Shown here: positions 13,390-23,810 of the stretch, piece by piece | How positions within the stretch are numbered: the first letter of the stretch is position 1 | Layout of the letters: the number at the start of each line of letters is the position of its first letter | DNA from: Blasia pusilla | Lineage: Eukaryota > Marchantiophyta > Marchantiopsida > Blasiales | NCBI GenBank assembly: GCA_050084515.1 | Contig: CM114275.1 | Coordinates: 2,108,001-2,172,000 of the forward strand | DNA: 64,000 nucleotides | Direction of reading: 5' to 3' | The notes under the pieces: model-generated | What the model saw: the letters and a program-made list of their open reading frames with translations, nothing else | Told to the model about the DNA's origin: nothing | The model's database searches: none | Translations under genes and position numbers: made by a program

Positions 13390-15502
13390 AAGGAAAAAAG
13401 ATTAATGATTTCCACCCGCATCACGCTTCACTCATGTGAAAGGGAGACGTCCGTCCGGTTTTCTCTGTTGACCATCCGTCCGTTTCGTGTCACTGCCGGG
13501 TGCATCTCTTCCTCCCCAGTGGGCGCTGGCGGGGACTTCGGCGCCGTTCGATGCCAGGACGCGGTGATAGCGGTCGCTCCCGCACTGGAGGGGAATGCGA
13601 AGTGGGAGTGACGGGAAGTTCCAGATTCCAGAATGGGACGCACAGGAGGAGGAGGAGGAGGAGCAGACGAACCAACAGCCCAATGGAGACGTATGGACCG
13701 TACGATTGTGGCCGATCGCAAAAGTCTCACGCATTACTCGAGAGAAAAGTGTGAACTGTCAGTAGAGCAGACCCCAATTCGATCGTCTCACACCTTTATT
13801 TCACGTTAATAATTTTCAGTAGAGTACGAGTGTGTGTTTTACGTATCTATATATCGTAAAACACCGAGAAATACACAAGATTTATGCATTAACTAATTAA
13901 TTATTTCAGGTCCTAGGTCCTAAATGTGTAAGTTCCCACAACACGGTTCTTTTGGAATTTCTCCCAGTTCGGAGAAATATTCTGTTGTCATTAATCGACA
14001 TTAAAAAAATTATTAGGAAAATTTTTAAAATTAAGGAAAATGGAAGATTCCGATAAGTCATCAGGATATCGTGATAACTATAAGTGACCTAAATATAAGG
14101 GGCTCATAATACTGCTAATTAGGAAATGTGTACCGAATTGGAAAAGTTTTAATCCTCACTAGTTAATAAGGCTTTTGCTTGAACCACGTGAATGAAAAAG
14201 ATCACGAGCAGATTACCGAAATTTGGTCAATTATTCATTCCAAAAAAAGAGGATTAAGATTTATTTCTCGGGCAGAACGGTAACGAGGAAAGTAATAAAC
14301 TAATTCCCAACCCTATCCTATAATAACAGTCGTAGACTTATAACTGTTGGGAGTTCTCCTCCGCTTTACAGTGTAGACAGCATCGACTATGTCTGTACGG
14401 GAGTCTCTTTCGCCCGTAACAAACCTCCGGGGAATCGGACTACACCCACCCATGACAGCCAACAGCGAAGAGGTACGGGGGAGAGGAAAGAAAACGGGCG
14501 GATGCGAGAGGAGGGAATGCGGAGGCTGGATTGATGTCGGAGGTGGAAAGAGTCGCAGATGAGGAGGTTGAAGAAGCCCCCGGGGTAATCGAGTGGGTGC
14601 ATGCAGAAAATGCACAGTGCCGGAAGCAGAGGGGCGTACACTTGTCCGGTTATGGTGATTGCCTATTTGCCTACTGCACGATAGGAATGCGCGGTCCGGT
14701 CGATCCGCGAGGGATGGGGGAATGACTGTCGGCGGTGGGGTGGTGCAGTTCAGCTCGATTTACTGGAGCTTGCGGGGGAGCATTCATGGTCTCGGAGTCC
14801 GCACGCAAGGTGTCTTGTATGTGTCATTCTACAGTAGCACGTAACGCAAGGAGGATTCGATGTGAGCCATTGAAAGCTGGATGTTTGCAATGTGGACGCT
14901 TCCGCTCCTGTACTCGAGCGCCTCTTGGGCTGCCTGCCTGCCTTCCATGGGGGCCGGAGAGAAACATTTGGTTGGTGACAATGCAATCGAGGAGCTACAC
15001 AATTCGTCATGAGGCTGATTTTCGAACGACTAAGGAAGAGTGTTCAAACGCTGCAATTGTCGAACTGTGGGCCGATCGCGGGTGACTCGAGGCCACCATG
15101 GAGTGAAATTCTGCGTCCCTGTTTGTCGACCAGAGGAATGAGGTCAGCCGGTTGCAGAATTGCGCACAACTCGAAAGCATTCCAGGTGTGGGGAATGCTT
15201 TTGAGTGGGAGTCACACTCGGAGCTCACTGCACTCGATTGGAGGAAGGAGGCTCGAGGGGAGAGAATGAGCTGGAATAAAAGACGTCAGACTTTCTTCGA
15301 CGGAGTTGTGATTGAGCGTCTTGGCATGATGTCTTGTCTGAGCGATGGCAGTTCGTTGGGTTTCTTCACATGAGAATTCCGCAGCCAATAGGAGGCTCTC
15401 CATTCGTGCACTGGGATCACACAAGTAGTTAGTTTGCAGCGCACACCGACCTCCTCTCACGGAATTTAGAGCGCCACCTGCGGAAGTTTGCAAACGAGCT
15501 CT
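13390..15502. other. Upstream region of the receptor kinase; GC-richer islands, no supported gene
   Basis: GC-richer patches at about 13400-13760 (including a gaggag run near 13650) and 14370-15500 give overlapping open frames on both strands. None is recognisable. The second patch runs directly into the LRR receptor kinase gene and probably holds its promoter and 5' UTR. I could not place a TATA box or transcription start with confidence. Confidence 0.35.
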
Positions 15503-18265
15503 ATGCTACGACACCGCGTCGTTCAAAGAATTCGTTCGAATCTTTCGGTGACAAGCAGGTCCTCAAAGCTTTACCGTAGGTTCAACATACTTATGGAGCA
15601 GAATGTGGCGGATCACGGAGTCTGCCGGAACTGGAGGAGGAAGAGCGAATGGTCGGGTCCGGGATCCGCACTGCGTTTCCTGGTACTGTCCATGAGTTTT
15701 TGCGCTGCTTTGGGTTTGAATTCCGAAGGCCTTGCCCTTTTGGCTTTCAAGCGTGGTGTGACGGCCGATCCAAAGCTAGCCCTGGCCAACTGGAATGCCA
15801 GCGATGAGAATCCGTGTGCCTGGGACGGGGTGGTGTGTAACGCCGACCAGACAGTGGCGGAGCTCAATATTCCCAAGAAGAGTATGCGCGGAAGAATCGC
15901 ACAAGAGTTGGGAAACCTGTCGAACCTGAAGCGCCTTAATCTGCACGATAATGCATTGTTTGGACTTCTTCCTCCGAGTATTTTCAGTTCTACCCTGCTG
16001 AGATCTCTCTTCCTCTTCAACAATAACCTGTCTGGTATCTTGCCCTCCAACGTAGGTCAACTACGACACCTCCAGCACATCGACATTTCCGGAAATGGCT
16101 TTGTGGGTGGAATACCTGCTGAAATCACACGCTGCCAAGAGCTTCTCACCCTCGTTTTGAGAGGCAATGATTTCTCAGGCTTCATACCAGAAGGCTTCGG
16201 GGACAACTTCACAATGCTACAATCGTTGGATCTCTCCTCCAACTTTTTGAGCGGCCCGATACCACCAGACTTGGGCAAACTCACTGCCCTGCAGAACATG
16301 AATCTTTCCCGTAACAGGCTGGGCGGTTCGATCCCTGAAAGCTTGGGAGATTTATCGTCGTTTGTGCGTTTTGATTTCAGCCATAACAACCTCTCGGGGG
16401 CAATCCCTCGCAGCCAGGACTTCGCAAATCAGGATCCAACTGCCTTCGGAAACAATTTGGGACTCTGTGGTGTTCCGTTGCCGAACCCTTGCTTCCCTTC
16501 TGCTGCCCCCTCTCCGTCGGCAGTTACGCGTAGGGGCGGATTGAGCACCAAAGCGATCATAGCAATTGTAGTCGGTGATTCAATCGGTATCTTCGTCCTC
16601 TTCCTTGTGTTCGTCTACTTTCTGCGTAGGAAGTCCAATTGTGAAGATCCCAAGAAAGGGGAAAACGGTAACGCCTCTAGCGAAAACTCCGCACGGATCA
16701 CTCGCTCCTGGTGTTGGAGCTGTTCAAGATTTCCGAAGGACGGATCTGAAGCCTCAGAGAAAGTCGAACACGGAGAGCTCATCAGACTTGATGCCGATGT
16801 GAAATTCGATCTCGAAGACCTTCTGCGCGCCTCCGCTTTCGTGCTTGGTAGGAGCGGAGTGGGCATCGTCTACAAGGCTCTTTTGGAGGAGGGTCTGGCA
16901 GTGGCTGTTCGGAGGTTGGGAGAAGGAGGTACAAAGTCGTACAAGGAGTTCGAATCGGAGGTCCGATTGTTTGGGAAGATCCGGCATCCCAATGTTGTTA
17001 GCCTGCGCGCCTATTACTGGGCTGTCGACGAAAAGCTTCTAATCCATGAGTTCCTTCCGAATGGTTGCCTTGCCTCAGCTTTGCATGGTTTGTCTCTCCT
17101 CCCCTCTCGCTTTTTCTCGTCCCTATAGCTCTGACAAATAAGGGTGGAATTGCCCGTGAACTCTACATGTTATGTTTTTGTTACCAAGGGGAAAGGAGAT
17201 GCATGGGTCTTTCAAAATGCAGCTGATGATGAGGTTGTTCTGGTTTTGTCGCAACGCAGCTCGGACACCAGAAGCACCTGTGAGCACACCGCTGAGCTGG
17301 TCTGAAAGGCTGAAAATTGCGCAAGGTGCTGCGCGAGGACTAGCTTACATACACGCGTGTGGTGGTAGGCACAAGTTCGTGCACAAGGATATCAAGCCTT
17401 CCAACATTCTTCTCGACGCAAACATGGATGCTAAAATTAGTGATCTGGGTCTAGCTCGACTTCAGAGTCTCGCTGGAGGAGGTCTCAACGCAACTAAAAC
17501 GGAGCCTGGCAAAGGCATTCTGAGCATTGGCGCCGCTGCTTCTCTGAGTCAAGGTGCACACCCTTCAGGAACGCTGCTTCATGGTCTTTGACTTGTCATT
17601 TCCAATTCTCTTCAGCAGCAGCGTTCTCCTCGAATCATCTTTAGTTAGTTCCAACTGTTTTTTTTTTCTCGAGGTCTTCAGGAAAGAAAATAGATGCATG
17701 CTCTCTAGACGTATTTTGTGAGACTTTTCTTCGCACTTCGTGGTTGATCGCAGTTAATCCATCACTTCCTGCTTACATGTATGTCTGCTTTGGAGGCTCT
17801 AACTTTGGGAAACCTGTGCCTATTTTTTGCTTGTCGCACATAGGTGAATCACGAGGTGTAGGAAGAAGAGGACATTTACCGAATGTCGATCCGATAAGTC
17901 CGAGCTCGAGTTACTACCCTCCAGAGGCTTCCGAAAAGAAGAAAGCAACTCAGAAGTGGGATGTGTACTCATTTGGAGTGGTGCTGATTGAGCTTCTCAC
18001 GGGGAAGTCTCCTGTGGTGCACTTGGGTACTTGTGGCTTGGAGTTGGCCACTTGGGTCCGAGAAACAGTGGAAGAGAGGAAGCCCATATCTGAGGTGTTG
18101 GATGTGCACTTGTGTTCAGAAATTTCCAAGTTGGAAGGCGAGTTCATGGAGGCTCTTCAGATTGCTTTGTCATGCACTTCAGCTAATCCAGAAAGTAGGC
18201 CTGCGATGAGCCTCGTTTCTAACCAGCTCGAACAGATCGGGCGGAGATTGGAGATTTGTGATTGA
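15503..18265 (+). CDS. ZAR1: ZAR1-like leucine-rich-repeat receptor-like kinase (3 exons)
   Basis: Membrane receptor kinase of the plant LRR-III type, closest by eye to Arabidopsis ZAR1 (At2g01210) and relatives. Exons are 15503-17087, 17260-17553 and 17844-18265; both introns are phase 1 with GT/AG ends, and the joined frame stays open to TGA. From the first ATG the product is about 766 residues. In order: hydrophobic signal segment (about 56-70), LRR N-cap with [10 protein letters not shown] (about 104-112), five or so LRRs to about 300, a Pro/Ser stretch, one transmembrane helix (about 350-374), then the kinase. Kinase marks are the glycine loop [23 protein letters not shown] in the catalytic loop, DLG in place of DFG, and [17 protein letters not shown]. 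The VAxK lysine is Arg (VAVRRL), so catalytic activity is uncertain. The start may instead be the ATG at 15593, nearer the signal segment. The frame is open upstream to a TTG at 15488, which is not a start. Confidence 0.9.
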
Positions 18266-20807
18266 GTGGGTCAGTGACATCTTTCTGGCAGAAGAAGGGG
18301 CTGATGCTCGTTGGTTCTACCGGAGTATAAAGTGTGCATCACAGTATGGGCAGTGTGTGGATGTGGTCGCCATCCATTCAACAGGCGTTGAAGTTAATGT
18401 GTGGGATTCCCCATCCGATGGAGCTGATCTCAAGTGCCGATTCAAGCCTTGAGCAGCAGAAGTTCGATACTATTTGGATTAGGTTTTTAGGGAACTCCGG
18501 AAAGTCGTCCATTCCAGGAGCGAAACGGCGAATTTGGTCCATTCATTCGTTAAGCTTGATTGACCACACCAGACGGATGATAGTTGCGGTGAAAATGTAT
18601 GTGCTTTTTATCTTTCCCTGGGCCTTTACAGAATAGTCCGCCAATCTCCAATCTCCAATCTCCTATTATCTTTTTTCCATTTTCTGATCAAGAGCTTCCT
18701 CACACCCTCTGCCATATGGTGATGTAAGACTGATCGTTATACACCCCTTTATCTGTAGTGCTCCTAGAATTTGTAGCTTTGATTCCTGCATATGTCCCAT
18801 CATCACCCGTAACTCTGTTGAAACCGACTCTTTCTGGTATGTTGGACTCACCTCCTTGCAGTTTCCTCGAGGGAAGTCGAGTTGGAAAGACCTTCACAAG
18901 GAAGAGGAAAAACCTTCGACAGACAAACCCTGTTTCTACCACGAATGTTTTCACGAAAAGAAACCATATCATTCTCGAGTTACTGCTACAGTGGTAGTTA
19001 CAGAGAGGCGCTGTATTGTTCACTTCCAAATCCTAGGACTTCTACGGGGTGGGTCGACGAATTCTCGTGACAGTGGTGCCCCATCGCAACAAAAATAGAA
19101 GATGCCTGGCAGGTTTTGGAACCAAAGTTTTCTCGGGAAGAAAGAAACCCGGGCACCAGAAGTCTGCCTGGGAACATGTTGGCCAGCAGAAGTTTTGTTA
19201 AAAAAGAAATCGTGCCCGTTGTGCATCATGTGCGAGCCATTGATTTTTTTCTCCCCCGAAATGCCTGCGCACTTCTTGCAATACATGGCTTTGGATGCTC
19301 ACTTTCCCCGGACAGATTTTTCAAGAGCCAATCTCGAGGGTGAATTGCTAACTCGGTTTCCAAGTAGCGCAAGTCCCGTGGCGTTTTACAGCGTCGCGCT
19401 CCATGGATCAAGTTCCGATAGGCAATTCCAGCGGGCGCTCGCCGCCCACCACATCGCGAAGCAATCCCCGTGCGCGTGGCAATTATTCTGTATTCATAGA
19501 GGCCAAATCCGTCCGCGCCCAACAGCGAGGCTGCCAGGATGCATAGATCCAAGCGTCCTGGCAAGATCCATGGATTCATCTACCCTCATTTTGGCCTCAT
19601 GTGTTTTCCCAGATTCCGAAGCGGCGATCTGTTCTCGTAAATGAGGTATTGTCAGCCCTCAGCTGCAGGTGCACGGAGTAGACGCCCAATAAATCGTGTC
19701 TCGGGAATAAGATATGTGTCAGGAATCAGGATGGAGCAGCGCGCGACGAGTCGACGACTACGAGGGCACTGAAAGTTGATGATGGTGGAAGGGACAAACC
19801 ATTAACTGAAAGTCCATGATGGTGCAAGGGACTAACCCTTTCCCGGAAGGTTCACAAGAATTATTATTATGCTCATATGACTTGGGGCAGAACATTCTGC
19901 CAGTTGTGAAGGGGATTCACGGTTCACCGCTTCTGGGAAAGATCCCTGGTATTATTCTCATGTGAGCCGGAGAAGCATTCATGTGAAAGCCCGCCAGTAA
20001 ATGAAAGAGGAGGCGGGAAAATTGAATGAAAATACGTGACTTCAGCGAGTGAACTGTTGTAAAGCTTGTAGGGGTGGGAGAAAAAGGCACACCGACAAAA
20101 GAAAATCGTTGTTAATCGCATACTGACTGAAAAGTCAAGCTATGGGTAGATGAATATGAGTAAAAAAAGCTGGATCTGTGGATCTTGCCAGGAGCACACA
20201 CCTGAAAAGGATTCTTGAATACACACTACCTAGAAAGTCAAGCCATCGTAAGGAGATAGAAAACCCAGTCCTCAAATAATTGGCTAGAGGTCTAACAACC
20301 CTCGTAATGGTCTAAGCACGTAGCAGCCATGAGGACAGTGTCGAAACGGCAAGTGAAGTGTGGCGAGACAGATCAAGCGAGAAGGTGGAACCACCCTCGC
20401 ATGATGAAAGGAAATGTCGTCGAATTCAATTTCTACATTAAACGCTGACATCATTGTCGTGTGAAGGGTTGCAGAGATTTGGTGCTGACTCTGTCGATAA
20501 TGTACTGGGAAGCCACAATGCTCCCAAACAATGGAGAAAGTCCTTCCCCTAAGAGCCAAGGAGCGCTCTGTCAGGACCTGTGAAATTCCATTAATAACGA
20601 GAGCCGAGGTGGGAACTGAGGCCGGTTGTTCAGGGTGGGCGTGGGGTCTGGCTTGTCAATTGCGTGTTTGGTGCTTCGCATTCTCCTTCAAGTACTTCCA
20701 AGAGCCATTCGCTGTGGCTGAACTACAAGACAAAAGCGGAACAGAATCCATCCTGCAAGCCTACAGTAATCCTGTCAAATGCCCTTTTGGTCGACACTAA
20801 CAATCTC
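18266..20807. other. Region between the kinase and the membrane protein gene; no gene recognised
   Basis: The first few hundred bases are probably the kinase 3' UTR. A 180-codon open frame at 19102-19644 is matched by open antisense frames and shows no domain. A short imperfect direct repeat (ctgaaagt..atgatggtg.aagggac) occurs at about 19768-19840. I see no other structure. Confidence 0.4.
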
Positions 20808-20830
20808 CCTCCGTCTCCGTCTCCGTCTCC

Positions 20831-20870
<40 letters not shown>
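20808..20870 (+). repeat. Pyrimidine microsatellite (CCGTCT then CT)n
   Basis: A short (ccgtct)n run passes into about 20 CT units and then a CA tail. It lies about 320 bp upstream of the membrane protein start. CT-rich tracts are common in plant promoters and 5' leaders, so it may belong to that gene's 5' region. The Arg/Glu-rich antisense frame across it is an artefact. Confidence 0.85.
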
Positions 20871-21188
20871 TCCACGAAAAATCTCCACCGGTGGGTATGA
20901 ACCGTGAAGGATGAGAGTACGCAAACATTCTTTAGAAGAGAAATGCGCGGTCTAGGTTCGGAAGTCGAATTTCGAGAATCTCTCAGTCTCACTCTGCTAA
21001 TTACAATCGTTTCCAGGAGAAGCTCAGGATCGAAGTCTGTCCTTACGGCTTTGGATGGGAAGACCCGTTGACTCGGAACACTGTGACAATTCCGCAGACA
21101 GATCGAAGCGCTTCAGATGTAAGGGACGATTCGGCATTGTCTCTGAATTGTGACACTCGGTGGTGCAAGCAGAGACAAGTAAACGGAG

Positions 21189-22196
21189 ATGGGTATAGCG
21201 CAGAAGGAGATGGCAGAACTCGGCCCCGTCGGCATCCTACGCGAATCCCTCCAAATCTACCGGGGAAATGCCGCGACTCTGGTCTGGATTCAACTCACGA
21301 TGGGGATTCCCGCGATGATTTCAATACCGGCCTGCAAGTACTTCATCGACTTCGCAGTGGAAAATCTTCTCAAAGCACATCCTCCTGCTGGTCCGCGCAC
21401 AATTTTCCTTCTCTTGATCTGCTCCATCGTCATCCTGCACTTGACCTTCGCCGTCTTCATGGTCTCCATCGCTGCCATCTTCTACATTGTTGGTTGCTCC
21501 TACACGGGCAAGGGCGTGTCTTTCGCTGAAATCCTTCAAGCTCTGCCCCGGCTCTGGCCCCGTCTCATGATCACAGGGCGCTTTGGATTCCTCGTTGCCT
21601 CGGCAATCATCTGCATCAGCCTCTTCTCAGATCACGCTATCTCGAAAACGGTTTTTCCAAATTCCTTCCTCATGTTTGCGCTCGTGATTATTCTGAGTTC
21701 TGCAGTATTCGCGTTCTCTTTCTACTTTGGCTCGATCTTTCATGTGGCAAATGGAGTAACGGTGCTGGAGGAGGATTATGGCTGGAGTGCCATAGCCAAG
21801 GCCTCAGAGCTTCTTGGGGGCAAGTGGTCGGCGGCGTCTGCGGTTCTCGTGATTTACGCCTTACTGGCTGCTGCGCTTGCTTTTAATTTCTCCTACGAAT
21901 TGCTGCACTGGAAGGAGTTCGGGCGGGACACTAGGATGCCACGAGTTGCAGCCGGAATGTCTATTCTCCTCCTGAACTCAGTGCTATGGATCATGGGCAC
22001 TTTGTGTGGAGGCGTTCTGTACGTTTCGTGTAAGGCCTATCATCACGAGAGCATTGTGCTCTACATTTCGCTGAACTCGGACTATGTGGAACGCCTCGAT
22101 CAGAAGCTCGCTAATTCTCGAGACAATCCAGATGCGAAGGATAGGGGAGGATACCAAGCAATCGGGAGCCCTAGAGTAGCGCATCCAAGCCAATAG
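21189..22196 (+). CDS. Plant multi-span membrane protein of unknown function
   Basis: A single uninterrupted exon encodes 335 residues. Hydrophobic segments lie at about 30-57, 71-101, 129-146, 158-184, 213-235 and 255-280, giving roughly six membrane spans. The N-terminal part (ELGPVGILRESLQIYR) and the block GVTVLEEDYGWSAIAKASEL followed by GGKW match a land-plant family of uncharacterised membrane proteins; Arabidopsis At5g44860-type proteins have the same 'ELG..GI.RES..I' and 'V.VLE...G..A...S.EL..GK' blocks. This is from memory and no search was run. The polar C-tail (about 300-335) is probably cytosolic. The ATG at 21189 is used because the conserved N-terminal block follows at once. 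The preceding sequence, with a CT microsatellite, looks like promoter and leader. Substrate and compartment are unknown. Confidence 0.8.
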   Translation: MGIAQKEMAELGPVGILRESLQIYRGNAATLVWIQLTMGIPAMISIPACKYFIDFAVENLLKAHPPAGPRTIFLLLICSIVILHLTFAVFMVSIAAIFYIVGCSYTGKGVSFAEILQALPRLWPRLMITGRFGFLVASAIICISLFSDHAISKTVFPNSFLMFALVIILSSAVFAFSFYFGSIFHVANGVTVLEEDYGWSAIAKASELLGGKWSAASAVLVIYALLAAALAFNFSYELLHWKEFGRDTRMPRVAAGMSILLLNSVLWIMGTLCGGVLYVSCKAYHHESIVLYISLNSDYVERLDQKLANSRDNPDAKDRGGYQAIGSPRVAHPSQ

Positions 22197-22628
22197 ACGA
22201 TTCGACCTCCGGCTCTTCTTCGCGGTGCTCGATCTGGTGTAGTTGTACAAAAGTAGATCGCGCATTTTGTAGATATGTTTTGGATCGTAAAGGATGGAGT
22301 CCTCTCAGCGGGTGCCATTTTCCTCGAGCTCCATCGATCGAAGAAAGAAGTATCCTCTGTGAGTCGAGAGTGGCCGGAGTCGGACATCGTCGGAAGTGAG
22401 AGCACTTGTGCGAGTTCGTTTCTACCTCTTAGAAAATTTGAATGCTTGTAGCTGGTGTATATAAGCAGTAGACTCCCGTGGAAGAGTGTGTGGTGAGGGA
22501 GACTCCCGTGGAAGTGCGGACGGATGGAGCAACCATAGGAATAGACGAAATTCGAGCAAGTTATGGGGCTTGGAAGAGAAGAGGAGTAGTACACGATGGG
22601 AAGGAGCAATGAACGTATGGTGACTCAT

Positions 22629-22740
22629 ACTAGGGAGATTTGAACGATGAATATGAACAAGAGCCAAAGCCCATGGAACACAAGACTAGGGAGATTTGAA
22701 CGATGAATATGAACAAGAGCCAAAGCCCATGGAACACAAG
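22629..22740 (+). repeat. 56-bp tandem duplication
   Basis: The 56-base unit beginning actagggagatttgaacgat occurs twice back to back (22629-22684 and 22685-22740) with no difference that I can find. It lies about 430 bp after the membrane protein gene, possibly in its 3' UTR or downstream flank. The perfect identity suggests a recent duplication. Confidence 0.85.
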
Positions 22741-22844
22741 ACCGTAAAGGTTGTAACGAAATAGACTGAAAAGTTGGGCGCGATCCTCCCTCCTCTCTTC
22801 TTCTCTCTGGAGTGATGGGCAGCAACTAACTGAGAGAAAACAGA

Positions 22845-23295
22845 AAGTGACGAAATCATTGAAATCTTTACATAACTTAGAGATACAAAGTGGCCTAGTC
22901 CGTCCGTGCGCTCACAGAAGAGCTTCGATGGAACCTGAACATGGAGATAACTCGACATACGAGAATGTGCTACCGCTGCGGCTCCCGACTATTTCACTAC
23001 TCGAAAAACTAGGATTTTTATCTATTTTTCTTCGTTTCTATTAATAGAAAATTTTTGCATATTACATATTTAGGATAATTCTAGTATTGCATATTGCATA
23101 TTGCATACTAGAATTATCTAATCATATACTATAGGGTTAGATAATCCTAGTACCGCTACTCTGTAAACCACCTACGTCATATTATTATGACTCCTTTGAC
23201 GTCTAAGTTGGAACCATCAATCTAGGCTTCTCCTCATACAAGGGGATCGATCAGAGTAATGGTGCTCAGAGGAGTGGATGTTGAGAATCCAACAC
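22845..23295 (+). repeat. Dispersed repeat R1, copy a (inverted partner at 28640-29075)
   Basis: The sequence from 'gacgaaatcattgaaatctt' to 'gtggatgttgagaatcc' is found reverse-complemented at about 28640-29075. The matching blocks are in the same order and include tcgacatacgagaatgtgct, ctcatacaagggg..gatcag and tagataatcctagta, with many substitutions and small indels. A cluster of tgcatat units (about 23055-23105) is specific to this copy. It has no coding potential; the element class is unknown. Confidence 0.75.
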
Positions 23296-23619
23296 TAACA
23301 CTCTTCTAATTGCCCAATTCTACCGAAGTCAAACTTGGGGTCTGATACGCGCATATAAACAAGAGCGGAGGAGTTTCTTAAGAGGTGGAACCCAATTAAT
23401 TGAAAGACTGAAATTTGAGCCGCCCTGAAGTGATTCTCCCTACCTTGCCCGCTCTGGATTGACATGCAGCGTCAAATTCTCTTCGACCTAGCCCAACTTT
23501 GCGTGCATAAAATCACTTGGTATCCGAACCCATCACTTACAACACTTAGTGTTACCAGGAACCCCCGCAAATCCTTTTCTCAACTTTCTTGGAAGCAAAT
23601 GGCTTGGTAGGCAAATGCC

Positions 23620-23810
23620 AATCTTATCATTGGACACTTTTATGCAGGCAACAAGAAAATGTTCCTTACTAGGGGCAACAAGAAATGATTTCTACTTCTA
23701 GAAAAAAACATTTGTGCACAACGTTATTAGTATTCGCTACACGATTAGTATCCACGGGAATGAACACTAATCATGTCGCACACAAATGACACTAGTGTGT
23801 CATAAGGAAA
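23620..23810 (+). mobile_element. Possible Helitron-related remnant
   Basis: Blocks such as caacaagaaaatgtt, ttagtat..cgattagtatccacggg and a final cactagtg recall the interior and end of Helitron copy 3 at 2174-2364. The TC start and terminal hairpin are not clear, so this is only a probable relative. Confidence 0.3.

Noticed and set aside
13428-13754. Several overlapping 60-100 codon frames on both strands
   Set aside because: GC-rich, gag-repeat-bearing sequence with few stops in any frame; no domain and no agreement between frames.
14313-15373. Open frames on both strands upstream of the kinase gene
   Set aside because: Mutually overlapping, no recognisable domain; better explained as promoter and leader.
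15488-15502. Upstream extension of the receptor kinase frame to 15488
   Set aside because: The codon at 15488 is TTG. The first ATG in frame is at 15503, with 15593 as an alternative nearer the signal segment.
19102-19644. 180-codon open frame after the kinase gene
   Set aside because: No domain or splice context, and open antisense frames of similar length; not supported as a gene.
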